Below are positions 5,550 through 11,923 of a DNA stretch of 12,210 nt, one piece after another; positions within the stretch are counted from its first letter, which is position 1, and each line of letters starts with the position of its first letter. The notes beneath the pieces are model-generated. The model saw nothing but the letters and a program-made list of their open reading frames with translations. It ran no database searches and was not told where the DNA came from. The DNA comes from Thermoleophilia bacterium. GTDB taxonomy: Bacteria; Actinomycetota; Thermoleophilia; Gaiellales; Gaiellaceae. A program made the position numbers and the translations under genes. The stretch covers positions 1 through 12,210 of the forward strand of contig JAICZB010000042.1 in the NCBI GenBank assembly GCA_025933895.1, read 5' to 3'.

Positions 5550-7028
5550 ATCGATCGGCGCGAATTCCTCGAGCGGGCTGCAGTGGTCACGTTCGGAGCG
5601 GGCGCCGTGGGCGCCCTCTCCGGCTGGAAGCTGGAAGGCGCGAGCGGGCCGTTCCGCGAGCTCGCCCGTGAGCTCGCGGGGACTGTCGTAACTCCGTCGA
5701 GCGCGGCGTACGGACGGGACAAGGTGCTCGTGAACAGCCGCTTCGACGGGACGCACCCGCGGGCGATCGTCTACTGCGAGTCGGCGGAGGACGTCGAGCG
5801 GACGGTGCGCTGGGCGCGCAAGCATGCGATCCGGATCGTCCCCCGGTGCGGCGGCCACTCCTACGCCGGCTACTCGACGACGGGCGAGGGCGTCGTCGTC
5901 GACGTGTCCCGGATGCGACACGTCCACGTGCGGAACGGCATCGCGACGGTCGGTGCGGGCGCCCGCCTGATCGACGTATACACCGCCCTGGCGGCGCACG
6001 GTCTGACCGTCCCGGCCGGTTCGTGCCCGACGGTCGGGATCGCGGGCCTCGCGCTCGGCGGCGGGGTGGGGTACGCGGGCCGCAAGTTCGGACTGACGTG
6101 CGACAACCTCGCCGGCCTGTCGCTCGTGACGGCGCACGGCAAGCTCCTCGACTGCAACGCGCACGAGCACGCGGATCTCTTCTGGGGCTCGCGCGGCGGC
6201 GGGGGCGGGAACTTCGGGATCACGACGAGCTTCCGCTTCCGGACTCACCGCGTAGGGGACGTCGCGTATTACGAGATCGCCTGGCCGTGGTCGGACGCAG
6301 CCCGCGCCACGCGTGCCTGGCAGGACTTCGCGCCGCACGCCCCTGACGCCCTCTTCTCGACGCTCTACATGGCGACCGGTGCGCCGAGGGGGCCCGGCAC
6401 GAAGCCGGTCGTGAGCTCGGGCGGCCAGTTCTTCGGCAGCGAGACGGAGCTCAGATCGCTGATCGCTCCCCTCGTCGCGGCCGGGACTCCGATCCGCGTG
6501 ACCGTCGGGACGCTCCCGTATCTCGACGCGATCATGCGCTGGGCCGGCTGCCATCCGCTCGAGCGCTGCCACGCCGTCGGACAGCTGAGGTTCAAGGGCA
6601 AGTCCGACTACGTCGACACCCCGCTCACGAACGCCGGGGTCGGGACGCTCCTGGCCGGCCTCGAGACGAGCCAGGCGAGCACGTCGCTCGGCGGCGCCGC
6701 GCTCATCTTCGACGCCTCCGGCGGTGCGATCAATCGCGTCCGCCCGGCCGAGACCGCGTTCGTCCACCGGCACTCGCTCTTCTCGATCCAGTACTTCTCG
6801 AGCTGGGTCGGCGACGGAAGCGGCGACCTGCGTTGGAGCCGCAACCTCTATGCCGCCATGCGCCCGCACGTCTCGGGGTTCGCGTACCAGAACTACATCG
6901 ACCCCGATCTCAGATCGTGGAAGCACGCCTACTACGGCTCGAACCTCCGGCGCCTCGTCGAGGTGAAACGGAAGCACGACCCGCACAACGTCTTCCACTT
7001 CCGCCAGAGCATCCCGACGCGAGCCTGA
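5550..7028 (+). CDS. Tat-exported FAD-dependent oxidase, berberine-bridge (BBE) family
   Basis: A 492-residue flavoprotein if begun at ATC 5550. The N-terminus DRREFLERAAVVTFGAGAVG is a textbook Tat signal: twin arginine, Phe-Leu, then a hydrophobic stretch. The FAD-binding PCMH domain spans about 65-235. It contains CGGHSYAGYS with His at about 103, ALGGGVGYAGRKFGLTCDNL with Cys at about 184, and GGGGGNFGI. His and Cys at these places are the two flavin attachment points of bicovalent BBE-type oxidases. The C-terminal BBE domain ends with YIDPDL, YYGSNLRRL and KHDPHNVF. The family oxidises sugars, alcohols or alkaloid-like compounds with oxygen; the substrate here is unknown. The first conventional codon, GTG 5583, would delete the twin arginines. 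No ATG, GTG or TTG lies further upstream before an in-frame TAA. Confidence 0.9.
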   Translation: MDRREFLERAAVVTFGAGAVGALSGWKLEGASGPFRELARELAGTVVTPSSAAYGRDKVLVNSRFDGTHPRAIVYCESAEDVERTVRWARKHAIRIVPRCGGHSYAGYSTTGEGVVVDVSRMRHVHVRNGIATVGAGARLIDVYTALAAHGLTVPAGSCPTVGIAGLALGGGVGYAGRKFGLTCDNLAGLSLVTAHGKLLDCNAHEHADLFWGSRGGGGGNFGITTSFRFRTHRVGDVAYYEIAWPWSDAARATRAWQDFAPHAPDALFSTLYMATGAPRGPGTKPVVSSGGQFFGSETELRSLIAPLVAAGTPIRVTVGTLPYLDAIMRWAGCHPLERCHAVGQLRFKGKSDYVDTPLTNAGVGTLLAGLETSQASTSLGGAALIFDASGGAINRVRPAETAFVHRHSLFSIQYFSSWVGDGSGDLRWSRNLYAAMRPHVSGFAYQNYIDPDLRSWKHAYYGSNLRRLVEVKRKHDPHNVFHFRQSIPTRA

Positions 7029-7029
7029 T

Positions 7030-7041
7030 CGCCGGCCGGCG
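7030..7041. repeat. 12-bp perfect palindrome after the oxidase
   Basis: CGCCGGCCGGCG begins 2 nt past the oxidase stop and ends just before the proposed sigma-factor promoter. It could form a short GC stem without a T-run, or be a dimeric protein site. Such GC palindromes arise readily by chance in this composition. Confidence 0.35.
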
Positions 7042-7045
7042 TAAA

Positions 7046-7071
7046 GAAACAGGAGCTCCTGCGGCGTCGTA
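7046..7071 (+). promoter_or_regulatory. Possible ECF-type autoregulatory promoter of the sigma factor
   Basis: GAAAC at 7046-7050 and CGTA at 7068-7071 are separated by 17 bp. This resembles promoters read by ECF sigma factors: the Bacillus SigW type is TGAAAC, 16 bp, CGTA. ECF sigma genes often transcribe themselves. The start site would fall at or very near the sigma ATG codons (7075/7078). No housekeeping promoter is obvious. The motif match is modest. Confidence 0.35.
7050..7061. repeat. 12-bp perfect palindrome inside the proposed sigma promoter
   Basis: CAGGAGCTCCTG lies between the two proposed promoter hexamers. It could be an operator, or its AGGAG half could be mistaken for a Shine-Dalgarno. 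It is about 19 nt from the ATG, too far for that role. Confidence 0.4.
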
Positions 7072-7074
7072 CGG

Positions 7075-7530
7075 ATGATGGTCGAAGAGCTCGAGGCGCT
7101 GTACCGCCATCGGTTGGCGGACTTCACGCGGGCGGCGGCGATGATCGCGGGCGATGACGAGTCCGGACGGGACGCCGTGCAAGAGGCGTTCGCCAAGGCG
7201 CTGCGGAAACGGCGGCGGTTTCGCGGCGAGGGAAACCTCGAGGCGTGGATCTGGCCGATCGTCGTCAACGCGGCCCGCGACGCCGGGCGACGGCGGCGGC
7301 GAGGTGCTGTTGCGGCGACGCCGGTGGAAGCGCGCGCCGACGAGCTCGGCCTCCCGCTCGAACTGCTCACGGAGCGCCAGCGCGAGGTGCTCTTCCTCCA
7401 CTACTACGCGGATCTCGACTACGCAGCGATCGCGCATGCGCTCGGGATCAGCGCCGGCACGGTCGGCGCGACCCTCACCGCGGCGCGGCAGACGCTGCGC
7501 GGCGCGCTCACTAAGGAGGTCTCACGATGA
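7075..7530 (+). CDS. ECF-type RNA polymerase sigma factor
   Basis: A 151-residue sigma-70 family protein with only regions 2 and 4. Region 2 spans about 8-77 (YRHRLADFTRAAAMIAGDDESG, DAVQEAFAKAL, LEAWIWPIVVNAARDAGRR), covering core-enzyme and -10 recognition. Region 4 spans about 92-145: LLTERQREVLFLHYYADLDYAAIA, then the helix-turn-helix HALGISAGTVGATLTAARQTLRGAL, which reads the -35. It would direct RNA polymerase to a small set of stress or signal-dependent promoters. The linker between the regions is short and the protein is slightly smaller than the usual 160-200 residues. Its stop overlaps the ATG of the next gene (ATGA), as is common for a sigma factor and its membrane partner. The first of two adjacent ATG codons is taken as the start; the second (7078) is equally possible. 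Confidence 0.9.
   Translation: MMVEELEALYRHRLADFTRAAAMIAGDDESGRDAVQEAFAKALRKRRRFRGEGNLEAWIWPIVVNAARDAGRRRRRGAVAATPVEARADELGLPLELLTERQREVLFLHYYADLDYAAIAHALGISAGTVGATLTAARQTLRGALTKEVSR
7513..7519 (+). promoter_or_regulatory. Strong Shine-Dalgarno for the sigma partner gene
   Basis: AAGGAGG, a perfect anti-16S match, ends 7 nt before the ATG at 7527 (10 nt before the second ATG at 7530). It is one of the strongest ribosome sites in the window and shows that internal operon genes use Shine-Dalgarno initiation here, unlike the promoter-proximal genes. Confidence 0.8.
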
Positions 7531-8234
7531 TGGATGCACACCTCGACGGTCTCCTCGACGAGCTCGTGACGGCGGAGCCGCGCGACGCTTGGAGCGACGT
7601 CCTCGGCCGCGCGCGGCGTTCGCGGCGGCGCTACACCGCGGTCGTCGCCGCGGCTGCGGTACTCGTGCTGGCGCCGGCAACCTGGGCGGCCGTCAATGCG
7701 TTCGAGGGAACGCCGGCGCCGGAGTCGATTCACCAGGGCTTCGTCCAGTGGAACTCGGGCGCCGATCAGATGGAGACATACCTCGCCCAGCAGGGCTTCA
7801 AGAAGCACTTCCCCCGGGCGGATGCGAGCAAGGCCCACGGCGTGCTCCAGATCGCGACGAGTGACGGCCCGCTCGACATGTGGGCGGCGCCCGAGGTCGA
7901 CGGAACCGGTACGTGCTGGTTCGTCGGCTGGGAGTCGGACATGCACGAAGACCGCGCGCTCGGCGGCGGCACGTGCACCGAGGCGGACGACTCGGGCATC
8001 GACGCGGGCTGGGAGTGGGGCGCGCCACACCCGACCTACACGGTCCTGGAGGGATCCGTGACCGGCGATGAGACGAGCCTGGACGTGACGCTGACGGACG
8101 GCAGCACGACCACGCTGCCGGTCGTCGAGCATCTCTTCCTCGCTGCGCTCCCCCGCGGCTCGAAGCCGGCGTCCATCGTCGGACACGACGCCGCCGGCGA
8201 CGTCGTCGACACCTGGACGAACTCGAGCCCCTAG
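7527..8234 (+). CDS. One-TM membrane protein, putative partner or anti-sigma of the ECF factor
   Basis: A 235-residue protein with a short N-terminal, presumably cytoplasmic part of about 35 residues (MMDAHLDGLLDELVTAEPRDA, basic run RRSRRR). One membrane segment follows (about 36-57, YTAVVAAAAVLVLAPATWAAV), then an extracytoplasmic domain of about 175 residues. That domain is rich in Trp, Gly and Asp and has just two cysteines, at about 130 (TGTCWFVGW) and 150 (GGGTCTEAD), placed for a disulfide. It overlaps the sigma gene by ATGA and has a perfect ribosome site. Position and topology suggest it senses an outside signal and controls the sigma factor. However, the H-x3-C-x2-C zinc motif of classical anti-sigma factors is missing and I recognise no sensor family. 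Its stop shares CTAG with the tetR stop. Confidence 0.8.
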   Translation: MMDAHLDGLLDELVTAEPRDAWSDVLGRARRSRRRYTAVVAAAAVLVLAPATWAAVNAFEGTPAPESIHQGFVQWNSGADQMETYLAQQGFKKHFPRADASKAHGVLQIATSDGPLDMWAAPEVDGTGTCWFVGWESDMHEDRALGGGTCTEADDSGIDAGWEWGAPHPTYTVLEGSVTGDETSLDVTLTDGSTTTLPVVEHLFLAALPRGSKPASIVGHDAAGDVVDTWTNSSP

Positions 8235-8800
8235 CGCTTCGCGTCAGCCTGCGGACGAAGCGCGTCCTCCAGGAGCCGCGTGACCGTCTCGAGGTTCGTC
8301 TTGTCGCCGCCGGCAAGGCGGAGAGCCAGTCCGTTGATCACGATCGTGCCGAAGCGGGCCAGGTCGAGCCAGTCGAGATCCGTGCGCAGCGCGCCGGTCT
8401 CGCGCTGCGCCTCGACCCAGGCCTCGAGCTTCGGCAGGAGCTCCGCGGAGGTGGACTCCATGCGGCTCGTGAAGTCCTGGTCGCGGTAGAGACGCACCTC
8501 CGTCTCGGCGAGCACGGCGAGGAACTCCGGGCTCTCGCGCGCGAGCTCGTCGATCGCCCCGGCGAAGCCTCCGGACGCGATCGCCTCGATGTAGCGACGG
8601 TTCACGTCGGCGGCGAGCGCGACGAAGACGTCCTTCTTGTCGTGGAAGTAGTTGAAGATCGCGCCGCGTGAGAGGCCGGTCTCCTCCTCCAGCCGGACGA
8701 CCGTGGCGCCGTCGTAGCCGTACTTCGCCAATGCTCGCCGCGCCCCCTCGAGGATCTGCGTGCGGCGGGCCTCGATGTGCTCCTGCGTGACCTTGGGCAT
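8231..8800 (-). CDS. TetR-family transcriptional repressor
   Basis: A 189-residue TetR/AcrR regulator. The N-terminal DNA-binding domain (about 8-60) has ILEGARRALAKYGYDGATV, then the helix-turn-helix VVRLEEETGLSRGAIFNYF (about 34-52) and DKKDVFVALAAD, all characteristic of the family. The C-terminal half (from about 70) is the divergent ligand-binding and dimerisation part, so the inducer cannot be predicted. It is divergent from the MFS exporter with only 43 bp between the two start codons. An inverted repeat in that gap overlaps both promoters, so it probably represses the exporter and itself until a toxic ligand binds. A -10-like TAAAGT lies 6 nt before the ATG, implying a leaderless message. 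Confidence 0.93.
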   Translation of the reverse strand: MPKVTQEHIEARRTQILEGARRALAKYGYDGATVVRLEEETGLSRGAIFNYFHDKKDVFVALAADVNRRYIEAIASGGFAGAIDELARESPEFLAVLAETEVRLYRDQDFTSRMESTSAELLPKLEAWVEAQRETGALRTDLDWLDLARFGTIVINGLALRLAGGDKTNLETVTRLLEDALRPQADAKR

Positions 8801-8806
8801 GGTTCC

Positions 8807-8812
8807 ACTTTA
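8807..8812 (-). promoter_or_regulatory. Probable -10 element of the tetR promoter (leaderless)
   Basis: TAAAGT on the minus strand, 6 nt before the tetR ATG. The -35 area 17 bp upstream (AATAAA) is weak. It overlaps the -35 of the opposing MFS promoter, so the two cannot readily be used at the same moment. Confidence 0.55.
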
Positions 8813-8837
8813 CAAAACCGTACGGACGTTTTATTAT
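8809..8837 (+). promoter_or_regulatory. Strong promoter of the MFS exporter (leaderless)
   Basis: TTTACA at 8809-8814 (five of six matches to TTGACA), a 17-bp spacer, then TATTAT at 8832-8837 (five of six matches to TATAAT). The -10 ends 6 nt before the exporter ATG, so transcription should begin at or within a base or two of the A of the ATG. There is no Shine-Dalgarno. This is the best promoter in the window and calibrates the weaker calls elsewhere. Confidence 0.85.
8814..8832. promoter_or_regulatory. TetR operator (inverted repeat) between exporter -35 and -10
   Basis: AAAACCGTACGGACGTTTT has perfect outer arms AAAAC/GTTTT separated by 9 bp and contains the inner 8-bp palindrome CCGTACGG. 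It fills the spacer and touches both hexamers of the exporter promoter, so a bound repressor would block polymerase. It also covers the upstream part of the tetR promoter. Location, symmetry and the adjacent tetR gene make this the natural operator. Confidence 0.8.
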
Positions 8838-8843
8838 CCCCGC

Positions 8844-10085
8844 ATGCTGCGCAACCGCTCGATCCTCGGCCTGACGGTCGCCGAGCTCGTCTCGCTCACC
8901 GGCTCGTCGATGACCTTCGTCGCCCTGCCGTGGTTCGTCCTCGTCACGACGGGCTCGACGGGGAAGCTCGGCTGGGTCATGGCCGCGGAGCTGCTCCCGG
9001 TCGGCCTGCTGGGCATCCCGTCGGGATCGGTCATCGCACGACTCGGCGCGAAGCGATCGATGCTCGTGTCGGACGCCGTCCGCGGCCCGCTGATGCTCGT
9101 CCTGCCGATCCTCCAGTGGACCGGCCATCTCTCGTTCGGCGCGATTCTCGCCATCTCGTTCGCGGTCGGCTGCTTCACCGCTCCCTACTTCAGCTCCTCG
9201 CGACTCGTGATTCCCGAGGTCGTGGGGGACGACGAGCGCGGCGTCGCCGAGGTGAACGCCGTGCTCGGCGGCGCCAACACGGTGACGCAGATCGCCGGGC
9301 CGGTGCTCGCCGGCATCCTGATCGCGGCGACGAGCCCGGCGGACGTCCTCGTCGTCGACGCGGCGACGTATGTGTTCTCGTTCCTCACCATCGCGACGGT
9401 CGTACGCGCGGGCCGGCGGGTGGACACGAGCGAGGAGTCGAAGGGGATGCTCGCCGGCGTGCGCTTCCTCCTCCACGACCCGCTGCTCGGCCCGCTGCTC
9501 ATGGTCGCCGCGCTGCTGAACGTCGTCGTGATGGGGCTCATCGTCGGCGTCAACGCGCTCGCCTACTTCCAGTACTCGAGCTCGTACGCGGAGGGCTTCC
9601 TGTTCGGCGCGTTCGGAGCCGGCTCGCTCCTCGGCGCGCTGCTCGCCCAGCAGCTCGTCAGGAAGGTGAATCTGCTGAGGCTCGCGGCCGTCGCCATCGT
9701 CTCCATGCCCCTGCCGCTCTGGGCGCTCGCGGTCAAGATGCCGCTGGGTGTCGCGCTCGTCGTGCTCGCCGGATTCGCGCTCGGGGGCCCCCTCGTCAAC
9801 GCCCCGGTGCTCGGGATCCTCACGACGAAGCCGCCCGAGGCGCTCAGGCCGAAGGTGATGACGGCCGTGATGACGATGACCGCCGGTGTCGGCCCGCTCG
9901 GCTTCCTTGCGGCCGGCGAAGCGCTGCGCGTCGTGTCCCTGCAGACGCTCTTCCTCGTCATCGCGGCGCTGCTCACCGTGATCTCGCTCGCGTTCGCCGC
10001 CGTCGTCCTTCGCCACCAAGCCGAAGAGTCACCCGGCGAAGCTCAACCGCCGCGGCTCGAGCAGCCTGCCGGGGAGGCCGCGTGA
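8844..10085 (+). CDS. MFS drug/metabolite exporter
   Basis: A 413-residue major facilitator protein with about twelve hydrophobic segments. The first half carries the loop between segments 2 and 3 as GSVIARLGAKRSMLVSDAVRG, a variant of the MFS motif A (G-x3-D-R-x-G-R-R/K). The overall pattern, including FAVGCFTAPYFSSSRLVIPEVV and FGAGSLLGALLAQQLVRK, resembles the MFS_3/EntS-like (DHA3) exporters, which push siderophores, macrolides or other drugs out using the proton gradient. The C-terminal 25 residues are hydrophilic. The ATG at 8844 is chosen because the promoter -10 ends 6 nt before it and longer in-frame starts would overlap the operator. It is controlled by the divergent TetR and overlaps the aminopeptidase start by GTGA. 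Confidence 0.92.
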   Translation: MLRNRSILGLTVAELVSLTGSSMTFVALPWFVLVTTGSTGKLGWVMAAELLPVGLLGIPSGSVIARLGAKRSMLVSDAVRGPLMLVLPILQWTGHLSFGAILAISFAVGCFTAPYFSSSRLVIPEVVGDDERGVAEVNAVLGGANTVTQIAGPVLAGILIAATSPADVLVVDAATYVFSFLTIATVVRAGRRVDTSEESKGMLAGVRFLLHDPLLGPLLMVAALLNVVVMGLIVGVNALAYFQYSSSYAEGFLFGAFGAGSLLGALLAQQLVRKVNLLRLAAVAIVSMPLPLWALAVKMPLGVALVVLAGFALGGPLVNAPVLGILTTKPPEALRPKVMTAVMTMTAGVGPLGFLAAGEALRVVSLQTLFLVIAALLTVISLAFAAVVLRHQAEESPGEAQPPRLEQPAGEAA

Positions 10086-11266
10086 CGGACGAGCGTCTCG
10101 AGCGTTACGCCGAGCTCGTGGTCAAGGTGGGCGCGAACGTGCAGCCGGGACAGGAGGTCTTCGTGACGCCGGCGGTGGAGCATCGCGAGCTGGCGCGTGC
10201 TCTCGCGCGGCAGGCGTATCGGGCCGGTGCGTCCTACGTCCATGTCGTCTACGGCGACGCGCACGCCCGGCGGGCGACGATCGAGCTGGGCCCGGACGAG
10301 GCGTTGACGTATTCGCCAGGCTGGGTGAAGGAGCTCGCGCGGTCGTTCGCCGGCAACGCGCTGATCGCGACGACCGGGAATCCGGAGCCGGAGCTGATGG
10401 CCGATCTGGACGGTGAGCGGGTCGGCCGGGCGGTGCCGCAGGAGCTCGTCGAGATCCGGATGCAGCAGATGGCCGAGAACAGCGTCAACTGGTGCGGTGT
10501 CGGCGCACCGAACGAGGGCTGGGCGCGTCAGGTGTTCGGCGAGCCCGACGTGGAGCGGCTCTGGGAGAAGGTCGCCTTCTGCATGCGGCTGGACGAGCCG
10601 GATCCGGTCGCGGCCTGGGAGGAGCACCTCACGCGGCTGGAGGAGCGGACGGCTCAGCTGAACGAGCTCGACGTCGACGCGCTTCGCTATCGCGGGCCGG
10701 GGACCGACTTGACCGTGGGGCTGCTGCCGGACGCGCGCTGGATCTCGGGCGCCACCGAGACGGCGGCGGGCATCCGGTACGTGGCGAACATGCCGACCGA
10801 AGAGGTGTTCACCTCGCCGGACGCGCGGCGGACCGAGGGCACCATTCGCTCCAGCCTGCCGCTGCCCCTGTCGGGCCAGATCGTGCGCGGCTTGGAGCTG
10901 ACCTTCGAGCAGGGCAGGGCCGTCCGCGTCGAGGCGGAGACGGGAGCCGACATCGTCCGGAGCCATTTCGCCACGATCGAGAACGCCGACCGTCTCGGGG
11001 AGGTGGCGCTCGTCACCCGCGAGTCGCGCGTCGGCCAGGCCGCCACGCTCTTCTACGACCCGCTCTTCGACGAGAACGCCACCTGCCACATCGCGTACGG
11101 CACCGGCTTCCCCTTCGTCTGCGAGGGCGACCCCGGCGACGGCCTGAACGTCGCCAACATGCACGTCGACTTCATGGTCGGAGGCCCCGATCTCGAGGTG
11201 GACGCGGTTCTCGGCGACGGGACGACGCTGCCGCTGATCCGAGACGAGGACTGGCAGCTCAGCTGA
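10082..11266 (+). CDS. M29-family (thermophilic-type) metalloaminopeptidase
   Basis: A 394-residue protein of peptidase family M29 (AmpS/PepS/aminopeptidase T), which removes N-terminal residues from peptides using two metal ions in the cytoplasm. The expected ligands are visible: Glu at about 241 in MPTEEVFTSPD, Glu at about 307 in RLGEVAL, His at about 336 in ATCHIAYG, and His-361 and Asp-363 in MHVDFMVGG. Length matches the family (about 370-410). The GTG start overlaps the exporter stop (GTGA) and follows GGGGAGG by 4 nt, so exporter and peptidase are translationally coupled and share TetR control. No signal peptide is present. The pairing suggests peptides or peptide-like toxins as the substrate, which is inference. 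Confidence 0.92.
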   Translation: MTDERLERYAELVVKVGANVQPGQEVFVTPAVEHRELARALARQAYRAGASYVHVVYGDAHARRATIELGPDEALTYSPGWVKELARSFAGNALIATTGNPEPELMADLDGERVGRAVPQELVEIRMQQMAENSVNWCGVGAPNEGWARQVFGEPDVERLWEKVAFCMRLDEPDPVAAWEEHLTRLEERTAQLNELDVDALRYRGPGTDLTVGLLPDARWISGATETAAGIRYVANMPTEEVFTSPDARRTEGTIRSSLPLPLSGQIVRGLELTFEQGRAVRVEAETGADIVRSHFATIENADRLGEVALVTRESRVGQAATLFYDPLFDENATCHIAYGTGFPFVCEGDPGDGLNVANMHVDFMVGGPDLEVDAVLGDGTTLPLIRDEDWQLS

Positions 11267-11915
11267 GTTCGAGGGCGAACGTCGCCTCGACGGAGGCTGC
11301 GATCTCGTGTCCACCCGGCTCGACCGGCATCGGCTCGCGTCGTGCGAAGCCCGCCTGAGCGGCAACCGCGAACGCGTGTGCTTGCTGGACGCCGGGCTCA
11401 CTCAGCCGGATCAGCCGGCCGACCTTCGCGCCGACGCCCTCGGCGTACGCCTCCGCCTTGCGGCGGGCGTCGGCGGCCGCCCGGCGGGCGGCTTCGAGCC
11501 GAACCGGATTGTCGAGCGAGATCAGCCAGGTGGGCCCGTCGATCCGAGCGCCGAGATCCTCCGTCGCCTGAGCGACGAGCCGCCCGATCGGCTCCGCATC
11601 GGTCAGGCGCACCGAGACACCGGCGCTCGCCCGGTGGCCGAGGGAGTGGCGGCCTTCCTGCGTGTGATCGAACTCTTCGGCCACGGTGATCCCGGTGGTC
11701 GAGCGGTCCGCCTTCGCCACCCCGACCTCGTCCAGCAACGCGATCAGCGCAGTGGACCGGGTGGAGACGTCAGCGAGCGCAGCTCCCGGCCCGGCCTCGA
11801 GCGCCGTCAGAGTGATCCACAGCACCGCCTCGTCCGGTTCGGTCCGGACGAGCCCGTCGCCTCGAACGGTGACGGTCGGAGGCGAGACGCCGGTATCCGG
11901 CTCGGCCACGCTCAC
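11259..11915 (-). CDS. SIMPL-domain (DUF541) protein, apparently cytoplasmic
   Basis: A 218-residue protein with the SIMPL/DUF541 pattern. It opens PTVTVRGDGLVRTEPDEAVLWITL (about 13-36), followed by a long helix (STRSTALIALLDEVGVAKADRSTTGITVAEEF). A second beta-rich part (ASAGVSVRLTD) follows, then a conserved helix NPVRLEAARRAAADARRKAEAYAEGVGAKVGRL (about 136-168). Bacterial members form ring-like oligomers and are usually periplasmic or secreted (for example YggE, linked to oxidative stress). Here the start is a GTG with no signal peptide or membrane segment. The stop overlaps the convergent aminopeptidase stop by 8 bp. It lies 31 bp after polA on the same strand, with TAGGAT 8 nt before the GTG, so it may have its own leaderless transcript. 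Its exact role is unknown. Confidence 0.88.
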   Translation of the reverse strand: MSVAEPDTGVSPPTVTVRGDGLVRTEPDEAVLWITLTALEAGPGAALADVSTRSTALIALLDEVGVAKADRSTTGITVAEEFDHTQEGRHSLGHRASAGVSVRLTDAEPIGRLVAQATEDLGARIDGPTWLISLDNPVRLEAARRAAADARRKAEAYAEGVGAKVGRLIRLSEPGVQQAHAFAVAAQAGFARREPMPVEPGGHEIAASVEATFALELS

Positions 11916-11923
11916 GCCGACCC

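Noticed and set aside
7051..7055. AGGAG as ribosome site of the sigma factor
   Set aside because: It is about 19 nt from the ATG and is one half of a perfect palindrome. A promoter or operator role fits better.
5514..7370. Very long minus-strand open frame opposite the oxidase
   Set aside because: Its composition is Arg/Ala/Val-rich without domains, and it lies antisense to a well-supported FAD oxidase. This is a usual by-product of high GC.
8244..10019. 591-codon minus-strand open frame across tetR and the exporter
   Set aside because: It is highly charged Arg/Glu/Asp low complexity with no motif, overlaps two recognisable genes and crosses the operator. Treated as an antisense shadow.
10043..11401. 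452-codon minus-strand open frame opposite the aminopeptidase
   Set aside because: It is antisense to an M29 protein with all metal ligands, and shows no domain of its own.
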